DNA of 64,000 bases from Jaenimonas drosophilae (taxonomy: Eukaryota > Euglenozoa > Kinetoplastea > Trypanosomatida > Trypanosomatidae): positions 1-64,000 of the forward strand of contig JASAON010001621.1 of NCBI GenBank assembly GCA_030849065.1. Direction: 5' to 3'. The notes under the pieces were generated by a model. It ran no database searches. It was not told the DNA's origin and worked only from the letters and a program-made list of their open reading frames with translations. Below are positions 29,096 to 37,600 of this stretch, in pieces. Position numbers and translations under genes: made by a program. The first letter of the stretch is position 1. Every line of letters begins with the position of its first letter.

Positions 29096-30427
29096 ATGCC
29101 ACCAGTAATTGCCAGATTCCGTCAAGATCTGTCTTCAGATGACGAAGACAGGAATGAGGGGACCTCCTCTTCCTCCGATACAACTTCTGTACCGAATCCT
29201 GTGGTTAGACGCAGATCATCATTCTCGTCGGCGAGTGTGTCTTTGGACTCGTCCACGTCTGCTGCCCCGGATGTGGGCGTGCATGCTGAGGATCCACAGG
29301 ACACCTTCGCACCACAAGAAGTGCAGATTCCGGCTGAAGTAGATGCAGCTGCTGATACACAAGAAGCCTCTCTCCCGCCTGCTGCTCCCATCACAGAGGA
29401 GATGCATGAAGCTCCATCACTTCCTGATTCACCTATCATTCACGAGTCGCATGAAGCTCCATCACTTCCTGATTCACCTATCATTCACGAGTCGCATGAA
29501 GCTCCATCACTTCCTGATTCACCTATCATTCATGAGTCGCATGAAGCTCCACCACTTCCTGATTCACCTATCATTCACGAGTCACGTGAAGCTCCACCCC
29601 CACCTGTTGCTCCTGCCGTCCATGAGACAAATGAAGCCTCACCCTGGCCTGCTGCTCCTGCCCCTCACGTGACAAGTGAAGATCCTCCTCAGCCAACTTC
29701 GGGCCCTGCCGCAGCCCCAGTGTCAATGTACAACCGCATTGGCTGTGCCGTGGTATCCACAAGCAACAAGCAGAACACGCTGACTTTACTTCGACGTCGT
29801 CTGGAGGACCCTGATTCGTGCCAAACATCCGACTTGGAGAGTTGTGATGCTGCGCGTGGTGCAGTGGAGCAGTCCACACGGGCATCGACGAGCCCAGGAC
29901 AGACCAACGCGCAGGTGGGCAGCCAATTCGTTGTTCCCGCAGACGTACTCAACCCTGCTACCGAAGACAACCAGTTTGTCTTCGGCCTGGGCCATGAGCC
30001 CTCGCCATATCAGTGGCCGATGGAGCGTGCTTCGAATTGCTGGACCACCTTCGAATCGCCTGCCGGAAAGGGAGATGCTCGCTGGATGAGGTGGCTCCTT
30101 ACTCATGCCGCCAGTCGTGGGAAGGTGTATTCCTCCGTACCACGTTCGTGCCGCTCCGCTTCATCATCGCCAACAGCTGGTAGTGACCGCAATGACAGAC
30201 TTCTTGGCGCAAAGGACGCGGAGCCACGAAGAAGTGGAGCGTCGGAGCGACGAGCAACCCAGTGGGTGGAGCTTGCTGGGAGGATGGCGCAACCTTCAGC
30301 GCGTGAGGTGTGGAGTCGTCCTCCTACCATATCAGCAAACCTTCCACGCCACACCTCGGGAACTTCCAGTCCCCAGATGAGCAGCCGTGGCACCGCATCC
30401 CTGTTCGCTCGCAGGGCCGGACGATGA
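29096..30427 (+). CDS. Repeat-containing acidic/proline-rich protein, unknown
   Basis: A 443-residue protein that I do not recognise. The N-terminal 90 residues are Ser/Asp-rich and probably disordered (SSDDEDRNEG). Residues about 90-194 are seven 15-residue repeats with core HEAPSLPDSPIIHES. Beyond that lies a low-complexity region and a more ordered stretch around residue 300 (QFVFGLGHEPSPYQWP... WTTFESPAGKGDARWMRWLL), the only part that looks folded. The C-terminus is Ser/Arg-rich. No signal peptide or span is seen. The longer open frame from 29030 would place the acceptor AGs inside the coding region, so ATG 29096 is preferred. Gene reality rests on the long frame and in-frame repeats. 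Confidence 0.65.
   Translation: MPPVIARFRQDLSSDDEDRNEGTSSSSDTTSVPNPVVRRRSSFSSASVSLDSSTSAAPDVGVHAEDPQDTFAPQEVQIPAEVDAAADTQEASLPPAAPITEEMHEAPSLPDSPIIHESHEAPSLPDSPIIHESHEAPSLPDSPIIHESHEAPPLPDSPIIHESREAPPPPVAPAVHETNEASPWPAAPAPHVTSEDPPQPTSGPAAAPVSMYNRIGCAVVSTSNKQNTLTLLRRRLEDPDSCQTSDLESCDAARGAVEQSTRASTSPGQTNAQVGSQFVVPADVLNPATEDNQFVFGLGHEPSPYQWPMERASNCWTTFESPAGKGDARWMRWLLTHAASRGKVYSSVPRSCRSASSSPTAGSDRNDRLLGAKDAEPRRSGASERRATQWVELAGRMAQPSAREVWSRPPTISANLPRHTSGTSSPQMSSRGTASLFARRAGR
29363..29677 (+). repeat. 45-bp tandem repeat array, seven units
   Basis: Seven head-to-tail 45-bp units start at 29363, 29408, 29453, 29498, 29543, 29588 and 29633, each beginning GAAGC. The middle four (29408-29587) differ from one another by only one to four bases. 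The first and the last two are strongly diverged. The period is a multiple of three, so changes in unit number keep the reading frame. Confidence 0.92.
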
Positions 30428-30876
30428 GGGGGGAGTACCATCGTATTCTCTACTTCCTTCACTCACTCGACTCCGCTATACACCCCAAACAACACCCCTC
30501 TTCTTCTTTGCCTCTCCCTGTCAGTCACTCGGCTTCTATGCTTGGGTTGCTATAGATGTTCCTTGAGGACGTCGTTCTTCACTCCTTCATTGGATGGCAG
30601 AAGAGAAAAAAAACGCAAAATGAACTGATCAAGCGACTCTGGTGTGGTTCTCTCCTTCGTGCTTCTGAGTTTGGTACTCCTTTCACCCTTTTTCTTTTCT
30701 TGTGTGTCGGTCTACTAGGCGACTCTTCGTAGCCCCCAGAACTCTCTTTGGTTGCGATAGGCTAAGTTATCGTCGTGAGTATTGAATTTGGTGCTCCTTT
30801 GCCTTCGTCGTCTTCACCGGCCTGCTTCAGAGTGGACTGATTGTGTGCAGTCGCAGCTTCTTTCGTGTTCTCTTCT
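30428..30876 (+). other. Intergenic region, repeat protein to CitE-like gene
   Basis: A 449-base gap. There is an A8 run near 30607 and a pyrimidine-rich region around 30680-30706 (CCTTTCACCCTTTTTCTTTTCTTG). A second such tract lies at about 30798-30827 with AG at 30829-30830. One of the two serves the next gene. I find no reading frame or RNA that looks real. Confidence 0.5.
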
Positions 30877-32106
30877 ATGCACTCTTGGCGTATAGTCGGG
30901 CGTGCAGCGCTCCGCCCATCACCATCTACCCTTGCAGCGGCGCGTCGATGGTCAGGCACCAGCGGAGGTAGTGGTCTCTTTTCTTCCCTTCGTGATTCCT
31001 ATGCCAAGTGGGAGCAGGAGCATTTGGGTGGTACCGCAGCGCAGGATGCGGATATAGTAGGCGATGCGGGCACCACGACAAGTGCCCCGCTACGCATTGG
31101 CAGCAACCCGCTTGCTTGCCCACGCAGTGTGCTCTTTGTTCCCGGGTCGAAGCCGAGGGCGATGGAGAAGATTCCTCAGCTCCCTGCCGATCTCTTCGTT
31201 CTCGACCTGGAAGACAGCGTGGGTCCAGGCTCCAAGAGGGAGGCCCGCGAATACATTCGCAACTTTGTCAGCCAACTTCATCGCCAGGAGATCAAGCATC
31301 GACTCGTGGTGCGGGTGAACTCACCCGACTATGATTCCGCCAACGCACTCCTTGATATGGAGCTGGTTGGAGAGCTCGGGAAGCTTGTGGAGGGCGTGGC
31401 CTTCCCCAAGACAACCACCCGCACCTACGATCTGGTAAAGGATCTGGTGCACCCCGATCATCAGTTGTGGGCCTTCTTCGAATCGCCCATCTCCGTGATG
31501 GAGGCCCCACTCATTTGTGCTCAACGCAAGTATCGTTATGCCGTGATGGGCTACAACGACCTGGCCGCAGAGTTGGGCCTTCCTTTGGCTGCCACAAGTG
31601 GCGCAACCCCCACACCTGGAGATGCTGATGCCGCCGCTATGCATCTGGTCGGACGACTTCCTCTCCTGCAGAGCAGTTGCCACGTCCTTACCTGTGCTCG
31701 TGCGTACCAAATGTACGTGCTCGATGGGGTCTACAATCAACCCTCCGACACAGCAGGTTTTGCCCGGGATCTGCGCATCTGCCGTGCCTTGGGCTTCAAC
31801 GGCAAGACACTCATCCACCCATCGCAAGTGGGGCCAACGAATGCCGCCTACGCCCCAACGCAGGCGGAGGTCGACTGGGCCCATCGTGTGGGGGCCGCCG
31901 TGGCACAGGCTGGCGGCAGCGTCGCAACCGTGGATGGGAAGATGGTTGAAGAACTTCATGTTCGTCAGGCGAAGCGTGTGATTGACCTCCACAGCAGCAT
32001 CCAACTTGAGGAGGAGGAGCGTGCATCAAGGGGCAATGCGGAAGGAAGCTCGCGCGTCGCCTCGCCACCTTCGCGCCGCGCACCCTACCAAGGCACGCCA
32101 CCATAA
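30877..32106 (+). CDS. CitE/CLYBL-type acyl-CoA lyase, mitochondrial
   Basis: A 409-residue member of the HpcH/HpaI aldolase, citrate-lyase-beta family. Motifs: RSVLFVPGSKPRAMEK (about 84-99, the family opening), LDLEDSV with two acidic ligands (about 111-117), VVRVNSPD with the substrate-binding Arg (about 145-152), and FFESPISVMEA with the metal-binding Glu (about 200-210). GKTLIHPSQV near 310 is also typical. In mammals CLYBL splits citramalyl-CoA into pyruvate and acetyl-CoA in mitochondria; related bacterial enzymes act on malyl- or citryl-CoA, and the substrate here is not determined. The N-terminus MHSWRIVGRAALRPSP... is Arg/Ala/Ser-rich without acids, a likely mitochondrial presequence. 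The C-terminus has a short Glu/Ser-rich tail. Confidence 0.87.
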   Translation: MHSWRIVGRAALRPSPSTLAAARRWSGTSGGSGLFSSLRDSYAKWEQEHLGGTAAQDADIVGDAGTTTSAPLRIGSNPLACPRSVLFVPGSKPRAMEKIPQLPADLFVLDLEDSVGPGSKREAREYIRNFVSQLHRQEIKHRLVVRVNSPDYDSANALLDMELVGELGKLVEGVAFPKTTTRTYDLVKDLVHPDHQLWAFFESPISVMEAPLICAQRKYRYAVMGYNDLAAELGLPLAATSGATPTPGDADAAAMHLVGRLPLLQSSCHVLTCARAYQMYVLDGVYNQPSDTAGFARDLRICRALGFNGKTLIHPSQVGPTNAAYAPTQAEVDWAHRVGAAVAQAGGSVATVDGKMVEELHVRQAKRVIDLHSSIQLEEEERASRGNAEGSSRVASPPSRRAPYQGTPP

Positions 32107-32586
32107 CCCCTCTAGCAGCACCTTGGCCCTCATGGTGAGCACTATTCCGTGATGGCTGTTTTCCGGTACAATTGAAGTTGCTGGAGGGGGGGGGGGTGAG
32201 GGGTGAGGGGACAAGTCTGTGGTATCTCACAGAACGCACACATGCAGGTCAAGGAGGAGTTGTCCTCCAGCTATCATAGCAATCCATCGCCAATGCGAAC
32301 GCACCAGCGATCTCATCTTTTTGGTTTCGCATCCCTTCATCTACCATCTCCACCATCCCTCACTTTCTCTCTCTCTCTCTCTCTATTTCTTCACCTCTGT
32401 GTGTTCCACCTTCATCAAGCTAGTTCAGAGGCTGCGCATTCCCGACCCGGATAGCGCCAATCACTGGCGTATCAGCCGCGTCGATTCTCGCACCGGACGG
32501 GGGTCTCAGGGCTGCGGGAACCCTTTGTGCTTCCCCCGCTATCATCCACATCCACATTGCGTAGAGTGTCCTACACGAGCTCAAGC
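32107..32586 (+). other. Intergenic region with G run and TC repeat
   Basis: A 480-base gap. A run of about 11 G occurs at roughly 32187-32197, followed by GAGGGG repeats. A (TC)n tract at 32366-32384 lies within a larger pyrimidine zone (32339-32402), likely an acceptor. A second pyrimidine stretch at 32528-32556 ends at AG about 32561, closer to the kinase ATG. No gene is recognised. Confidence 0.55.
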
Positions 32587-33900
32587 ATGGCGACACGGCC
32601 CCCAGTTGGTACAGTGGAGGCGCTTGCCACGTGCGGCAACTGTGGCACACCCTTTACCAAGGCTACAGCTAAGTTCTGCTCCAAGTGCGGTACAAAGAAG
32701 ACTGCACCAGCTCACAAGGCACCAACGACGACGGCAACCTCCGTGTCTGTGGACCCAGTGAGGATGAAGACCAGTGCCAGTGCGACACTCCCTGGCCATC
32801 ATGGAAGTGGCAGCCGGCAGGAGGACAACATCCGCATGAACCGCAAGACCTCCTCCCCTGCCTCGTTGCTGCCAACCATCAACGCGGGCAAATCAATTCT
32901 GCGGAACAACAAGGAGGAAGATTCGGAGGAGGTGGACTACCTTCAGACCATTGCCAACCCTAGTCCCGAGGAGGAGGCGCAGTACTCCGCCTGGTCCACA
33001 CTTGGCCCGGATGGCCTTACGCCAGATATGCTTCAGACCCCGAATGCGGCCCAGCTGAAGCAGTGGCGGAAGGGATCTCTCATTGGTAGGGGAACCTACG
33101 GGTCGGTGTATCTTGCCTTGCTCCCAACGGGCCACTTTCACGCGGTGAAGTGCGTGGAAATTGGCGGAAAGGCATCCGACAAGTTCCAAGTCTCTGAGCT
33201 CGTGTCGCTCTCACGCGAGATCAACATGATGCAGCGTCTGCGCCATCGCAACTTGTGTAGTTTCAAGGGTGTGTGCTACGACAGCTCCACAACGAGCATT
33301 TGTATGTTTATGGAGTATATTGGCGGAGGTTCCGTCACTTCCCTAGTGAAGAAGTTCATGCCGATTCCCCCTGATGTTGTGCGTAGCTGGACGAAGCAGC
33401 TACTTAGTGGGCTGCTCTACCTACACTCGCAGCGCATCATTCATCGGGACATCAAGGGTGATAATGTGTTGGTGGATATGTCTGCCGACCCCACCTCGGA
33501 GTCGCAGATTAAGTTGGTGGACTTTGGTGCGGCGCGCCGCCTCACCGACGCGGTTTCGCAGAGCCGCACCGTTATTGGAACCCCATACTGGATGGCACCC
33601 GAGGTGGTGGACATGTCGGGAGAGGGGAAGGGCTACAGCTATAAGGCTGATGTCTGGTCAGTTGGCTGCACAGTGGCGGAGATGCTCACGGGCAAGCCGC
33701 CGTGGCCAGTCCGGTCCAATGCCCCGGCAGCCATTATGATGGTTGCTTCTGCCCCAGGCATGCCAACGGAGATCCCAGAGGCGGAGGCCAGCCCCGGGTG
33801 CTTCGACTTCATGAAGCAATGCTTCGTGCGGGACCCGGAGCTGCGCCCCACCGTGGAGGACCTCCTGCAGCATCCGTGGATTCTGGGGAAGATGGAATAG
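32587..33900 (+). CDS. STE-type protein kinase with N-terminal zinc ribbon
   Basis: A 437-residue serine/threonine kinase. Residues about 15-40 form a zinc ribbon with two CxxC pairs (CGNCGTPF... FCSKCG), of the double-zinc-ribbon type. After a Ser/Lys-rich linker, the kinase domain (about 160-435) is complete: GRGTYGSV (Gly loop), HAVKCVE (ATP-binding Lys), HRDIKGDN (catalytic loop; Lys in this position fits STE/MAPKKK kinases), DFGAAR (Mg-binding Asp) and GTPYWMAPEV (activation segment). GGSVTSLVKKF near the hinge resembles MAPKKK/NPK1-type enzymes. It is expected to act in a MAP-kinase-like phosphorylation cascade. The start is the first ATG after the acceptor near 32561. Confidence 0.9.
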   Translation: MATRPPVGTVEALATCGNCGTPFTKATAKFCSKCGTKKTAPAHKAPTTTATSVSVDPVRMKTSASATLPGHHGSGSRQEDNIRMNRKTSSPASLLPTINAGKSILRNNKEEDSEEVDYLQTIANPSPEEEAQYSAWSTLGPDGLTPDMLQTPNAAQLKQWRKGSLIGRGTYGSVYLALLPTGHFHAVKCVEIGGKASDKFQVSELVSLSREINMMQRLRHRNLCSFKGVCYDSSTTSICMFMEYIGGGSVTSLVKKFMPIPPDVVRSWTKQLLSGLLYLHSQRIIHRDIKGDNVLVDMSADPTSESQIKLVDFGAARRLTDAVSQSRTVIGTPYWMAPEVVDMSGEGKGYSYKADVWSVGCTVAEMLTGKPPWPVRSNAPAAIMMVASAPGMPTEIPEAEASPGCFDFMKQCFVRDPELRPTVEDLLQHPWILGKME

Positions 33901-34338
33901 TTGACGGTGTACCAACCTTCGCACCTACCACACATACCACACAAGAACGAAAATAGAAAAAAGCGATGGCTTTTTGTCTGATATGAAGTTGTCTGGAATG
34001 GGTATAGGTTGTACCAATTCGCCGAACTGATGTAGACGATACATGCTGGGATGGTGATGGCAGGTGGGGCAACGGATCTCCACCTTTGCCCCGCGTTCAT
34101 CTCTCTTTTTCCCTGCCACCTGTGGATTGACGAGGAGGGGCGATGGGGGCGACGGCAGACTCTACTGCCGTCCTCATCCTCCCATTCACCCACTACATCA
34201 AGAACGGAGGAGAAGGGGCTTTCTCTCCGACTGACGTGCGTCATTGGGCGGTGCAAGGGTGCTTCTGCTTCTCATCCTGCTAGTTTTTTTTTCCCCCCTC
34301 TTCCTCATCTTTGTGTTTGTTTCGCAACATGCGGTAGG
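33901..34338 (+). other. Intergenic region with strong acceptor
   Basis: A 438-base gap. The right end carries one of the strongest pyrimidine tracts of the window (34284-34325, T9 then C6 then CTCTTCCTC), with the AG at 34336-34337 immediately before an ATG at 34339. No other gene is visible. Confidence 0.6.
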
Positions 34339-34461
34339 ATGAAGCGTAGGTGGCAGTGGAGGATTCACCCCCTACTACTCGATCCTCCTGAGCCACACCA
34401 ACACCGACATCTCAGTCGGTACCGGCTGACATTCACCGAGCATATTTATCGTGGAGGTTGA
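34339..34461 (+). CDS. Candidate 40-residue protein behind a strong acceptor
   Basis: ATG 34339 lies one base after the AG that ends the tract 34284-34325 and is followed by an open frame of 40 codons (stop TGA at 34459-34461). The peptide is very basic and aromatic: it starts MKRRWQWRIHP, has a His/Pro-rich middle and ends FTEHIYRGG. Its size and basic character would suit a small ribosomal or respiratory-complex subunit, but I recognise no family. It is supported only by acceptor placement and the otherwise long gene-free interval (798 bases) between kinase and transporter. Alternatively, the acceptor serves the transporter gene through a long 5' UTR. Confidence 0.4.
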   Translation: MKRRWQWRIHPLLLDPPEPHQHRHLSRYRLTFTEHIYRGG

Positions 34462-34499
34462 GGCCCATTAGTCTTCAAGGTCTCTCCGTCCACTCCATT

Positions 34500-34519
34500 C
34501 ACACACACACACACACACA
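34500..34519 (+). repeat. (CA)n microsatellite
   Basis: About ten CA units in the gap before the ABC transporter gene. Confidence 0.85.
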
Positions 34520-34698
34520 TTGTGTGTCGAGGTTGTTGTGCCTCGGACGACTTCCGCTGCATAGAAGGGAGTATCCGCGCCCACATTAACTTTTTTGTTT
34601 TCCATCGCTACATTTTTCCGGCGCGCTATCGCCTTGTGGCCTCAATTCACGCCGCTATCAAGAACGACCGCAGACTGACTACGACGGCATATGGTACG

Positions 34699-37600
34699 AT
34701 GGGTGGTGCCACACACGCAGAACGCATACCTCTCCTCGGGAGGGATGTGCAACAACCACGCGCAGAGACGAGCGAGGTCTCGTCCTCTGTCAGTGAGAAC
34801 AGTAGTGAGTTCCAGCGACTGACCTCCTCGATTCGTCGTTCCAGTTTGTACTTCTTTCATTCGTGGCGCCAGCAGCCCAAATGGAGTCAAGCATTGTCGG
34901 TTGCCTACCATGCTCTGCATCTCCTCATCATCGTGATGCTACTGGTCAGCCCGATGATGGTTCGTTCCATCACCTTCTCCCCAAGTGTCGTGGCACACAA
35001 GTTGCTCCCGCTCGTGCAAGATCCAACCAACCCCAAGGGTGGGGCCGACTCTGCCACGACCCTAACAACCACTGTTGGGATTGAGAACCTGTGGTCCATC
35101 CACGACGCGGCCTTCTTCCTGGAACGTGGCCATTCCGTCGTTCCGGTGCCCATTGACGCCAGCTTTCTTCCCCTGCGGCGGCGACGCGGAGGCTTCTCGG
35201 GCCGCACCTCGCGGAAGCCAACCAACGCTTCGCAGGACACCACCACCTCCGCCCCGACGCGAGCGCCACACACGTACATCACGCGCAGAACCGCGCTGAA
35301 TCTGTCTGAGGATCGTGAGGCGGTGCCCTCCTCGTGGGCCCCGTCTCCCACCGCTGCTGCCGCTGCAGCCCTCAACGAGGGCCCCACATTGTCGGGCCGT
35401 CGTCAGGGACCACAGAGCTCGGTGGATTCATCGGACAGCATTGCCCACGTCATTGCTGCGCTCGAGGCCTCGGCGCTATACTCATCACCCGTGGCTCTCG
35501 GCGCGTACTACTATCTCTACCTGTTGGGTGGTGTGTTGCTGCTTCTTGCCACCACCCACGGCGCCGTCACGGGACACCTCTCTGTCCTGCGACTTGTCGT
35601 GTGCCTGGCGGAGGTGTTGTGGGGGTTCCACCACGCCGCCCACGCCTTCGTCATCTTCACGTGGCTCTTCCTCCTCTCGCACTGGCCGACGTGGAGTCGA
35701 TGGGCATCCCACACCACCCCTCCCTCATCGTCATGGATGGCGAGAGAAGCAAAGTTCTGGGACCGCGGCACACCCTTCGTTGCCATTGAGCGATCCACCG
35801 GCGCAGCAACATGCCGCTGGTTCTACGGCACGGGCTCCTCCATGCGACAGGAGCCACTCGACGTGGATGTCTATCTGCGGCCCAGTGGAGCAGTAGTGGG
35901 TGCCATTAGTTGTGGCATGGCACTTGCCTTTGTCCTTGTGTGGGTGGCCTGTGTGGCCTGCGACGGGCTGCGGGTGGCGGAGTCGCTGCTCGGACTGCGC
36001 TCCTTGTGGGAGATGGAGGGGACGTTGCGCTGCCCCCTCTGTGGAGAGGCGGTCGCACTCCCACGGGCGTCGAAGAAAGCGGCCTCTTCGCCTCACCACT
36101 CGCACCGTGGGCGGTGGCGGAGGTGGCTTCGCTGGATCTTCTGCTCTGAGGATAGAAGGCGGCCGTTGGGCTCCTTGGAGAACCGCACAGCGTCCTTCCA
36201 CCTCGCCACGCCTGCGGTGGGCCGACGACGTTCCTCTGCGTTGCGACACCGCTGTGCCAAGCTGACCCTCACGGCAGCAGAAATGGAGGAAGAGGCGGCG
36301 TCCTCCGAAGAGGTGGAGGACGATGCCAGCAGCAGCAGCTGCAGCAGCAGCACTGAGGTGGGCCCGCCCGTTCCCTTTGAGACTGACGCCATGGCAGGGG
36401 CGGCCGGCGACCTCCCATCCGCACCGTCGACGGTGGTGTCGGGAGAGGAGGATGAGGTGGAGGACAGCCGACGGAGCTCGTCCCCGAGACGTCGGTCGCT
36501 CAAGTGGGAGCACCGCAGCGATGGAGACCCGTCCGTGTTGGTGGAGGTTGGCTCAGAAGGAGCTGCAGCCCTCGTGCTGCCACCGTTGCTGGGACGTCGT
36601 GGTCGTCAGTCCAGCCAAAACTTTGCCGCCCCCGTCACCCCAGACTACGGCACCGCTCGCTCTCGTGGGCGGCCCACCGCTGCGACCGACGGCAACGCCG
36701 TCCACGCCTCGCCCACGGCACAGACCGCCCTGCCTCTGGAGAACCTCGCGGCGGCCGGGTCGCCCGCCACACGGGAAGCTCGTGCGGAGATGTACGACGC
36801 CGATGATGAGTTCCGCCCAGGCAACGTCTTCATGTCCGTGGACACCGCGAGCTGGGCCGCCATCATCACCTTTGGCTGGATCAACGCCCTCCTCCAGTTC
36901 GTTCGCATCCATCCTGGGGTCCTGAATAAGGTGGAGAACCTTCCCCCACTCCCAGCCGCTCTCGTCAGCCTGGAGCAGCTCTACCTCCCCTCATGGCAAA
37001 TGTGGGTCCACCGCCGACGTTGGTACCCGCACCACATCAGCACCACCGCCGAGGGACATCGGCGGCCTACCGCAGAGGAGGCTCTGGAGGAGGCGTGGGA
37101 GGAGGGCCGTGAGCGGGGCTGCGCCGAGGACGGCGGTAGTGCGACGACCGACGACGATGATGAAGCCCGCACCACCGGGTACACCATTTTGCAGGAACGA
37201 CGTCTGCCATCCAGCGCCAAAACCTTCTCCCCACGCCGACCCGCCACCTCCCTCCTCGACTCCATCATTGGTTGGGCCGCGTTGCCGTGGCGGATGACCG
37301 TCGTTCTGTGGATGAAGATGTGCCTCTACGGCAATGCGCTGTCCACCCTGCGCCAGCCTGCCCGGAGCTTCCTGCCCGACCAGTTCTTCTACCGCAGCTC
37401 ATCAGAGGTGTGGGAAGCCCCGCTGTGTGCCGCCATGCGTATTCGATATGCCACGCGCGAGGGGGCCGTGTGTGCCGATCCGGATGTCTATGCGGCGCGC
37501 CTTCGACCACGTCGGGATGTCGCTCTCTTCTCACTGTTCCTCCACCACCGAAGTGGCAGGACCTTCATGTTTGGCGCACTGCTCGTCTTTCTACACGAGG

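Noticed and set aside
34051..34338. Longer version of the 40-residue candidate starting at ATG 34051
   Set aside because: It would translate through the strong pyrimidine tract and contains low-complexity Ser/Pro/Phe stretches; the acceptor just before 34339 argues for the short form.
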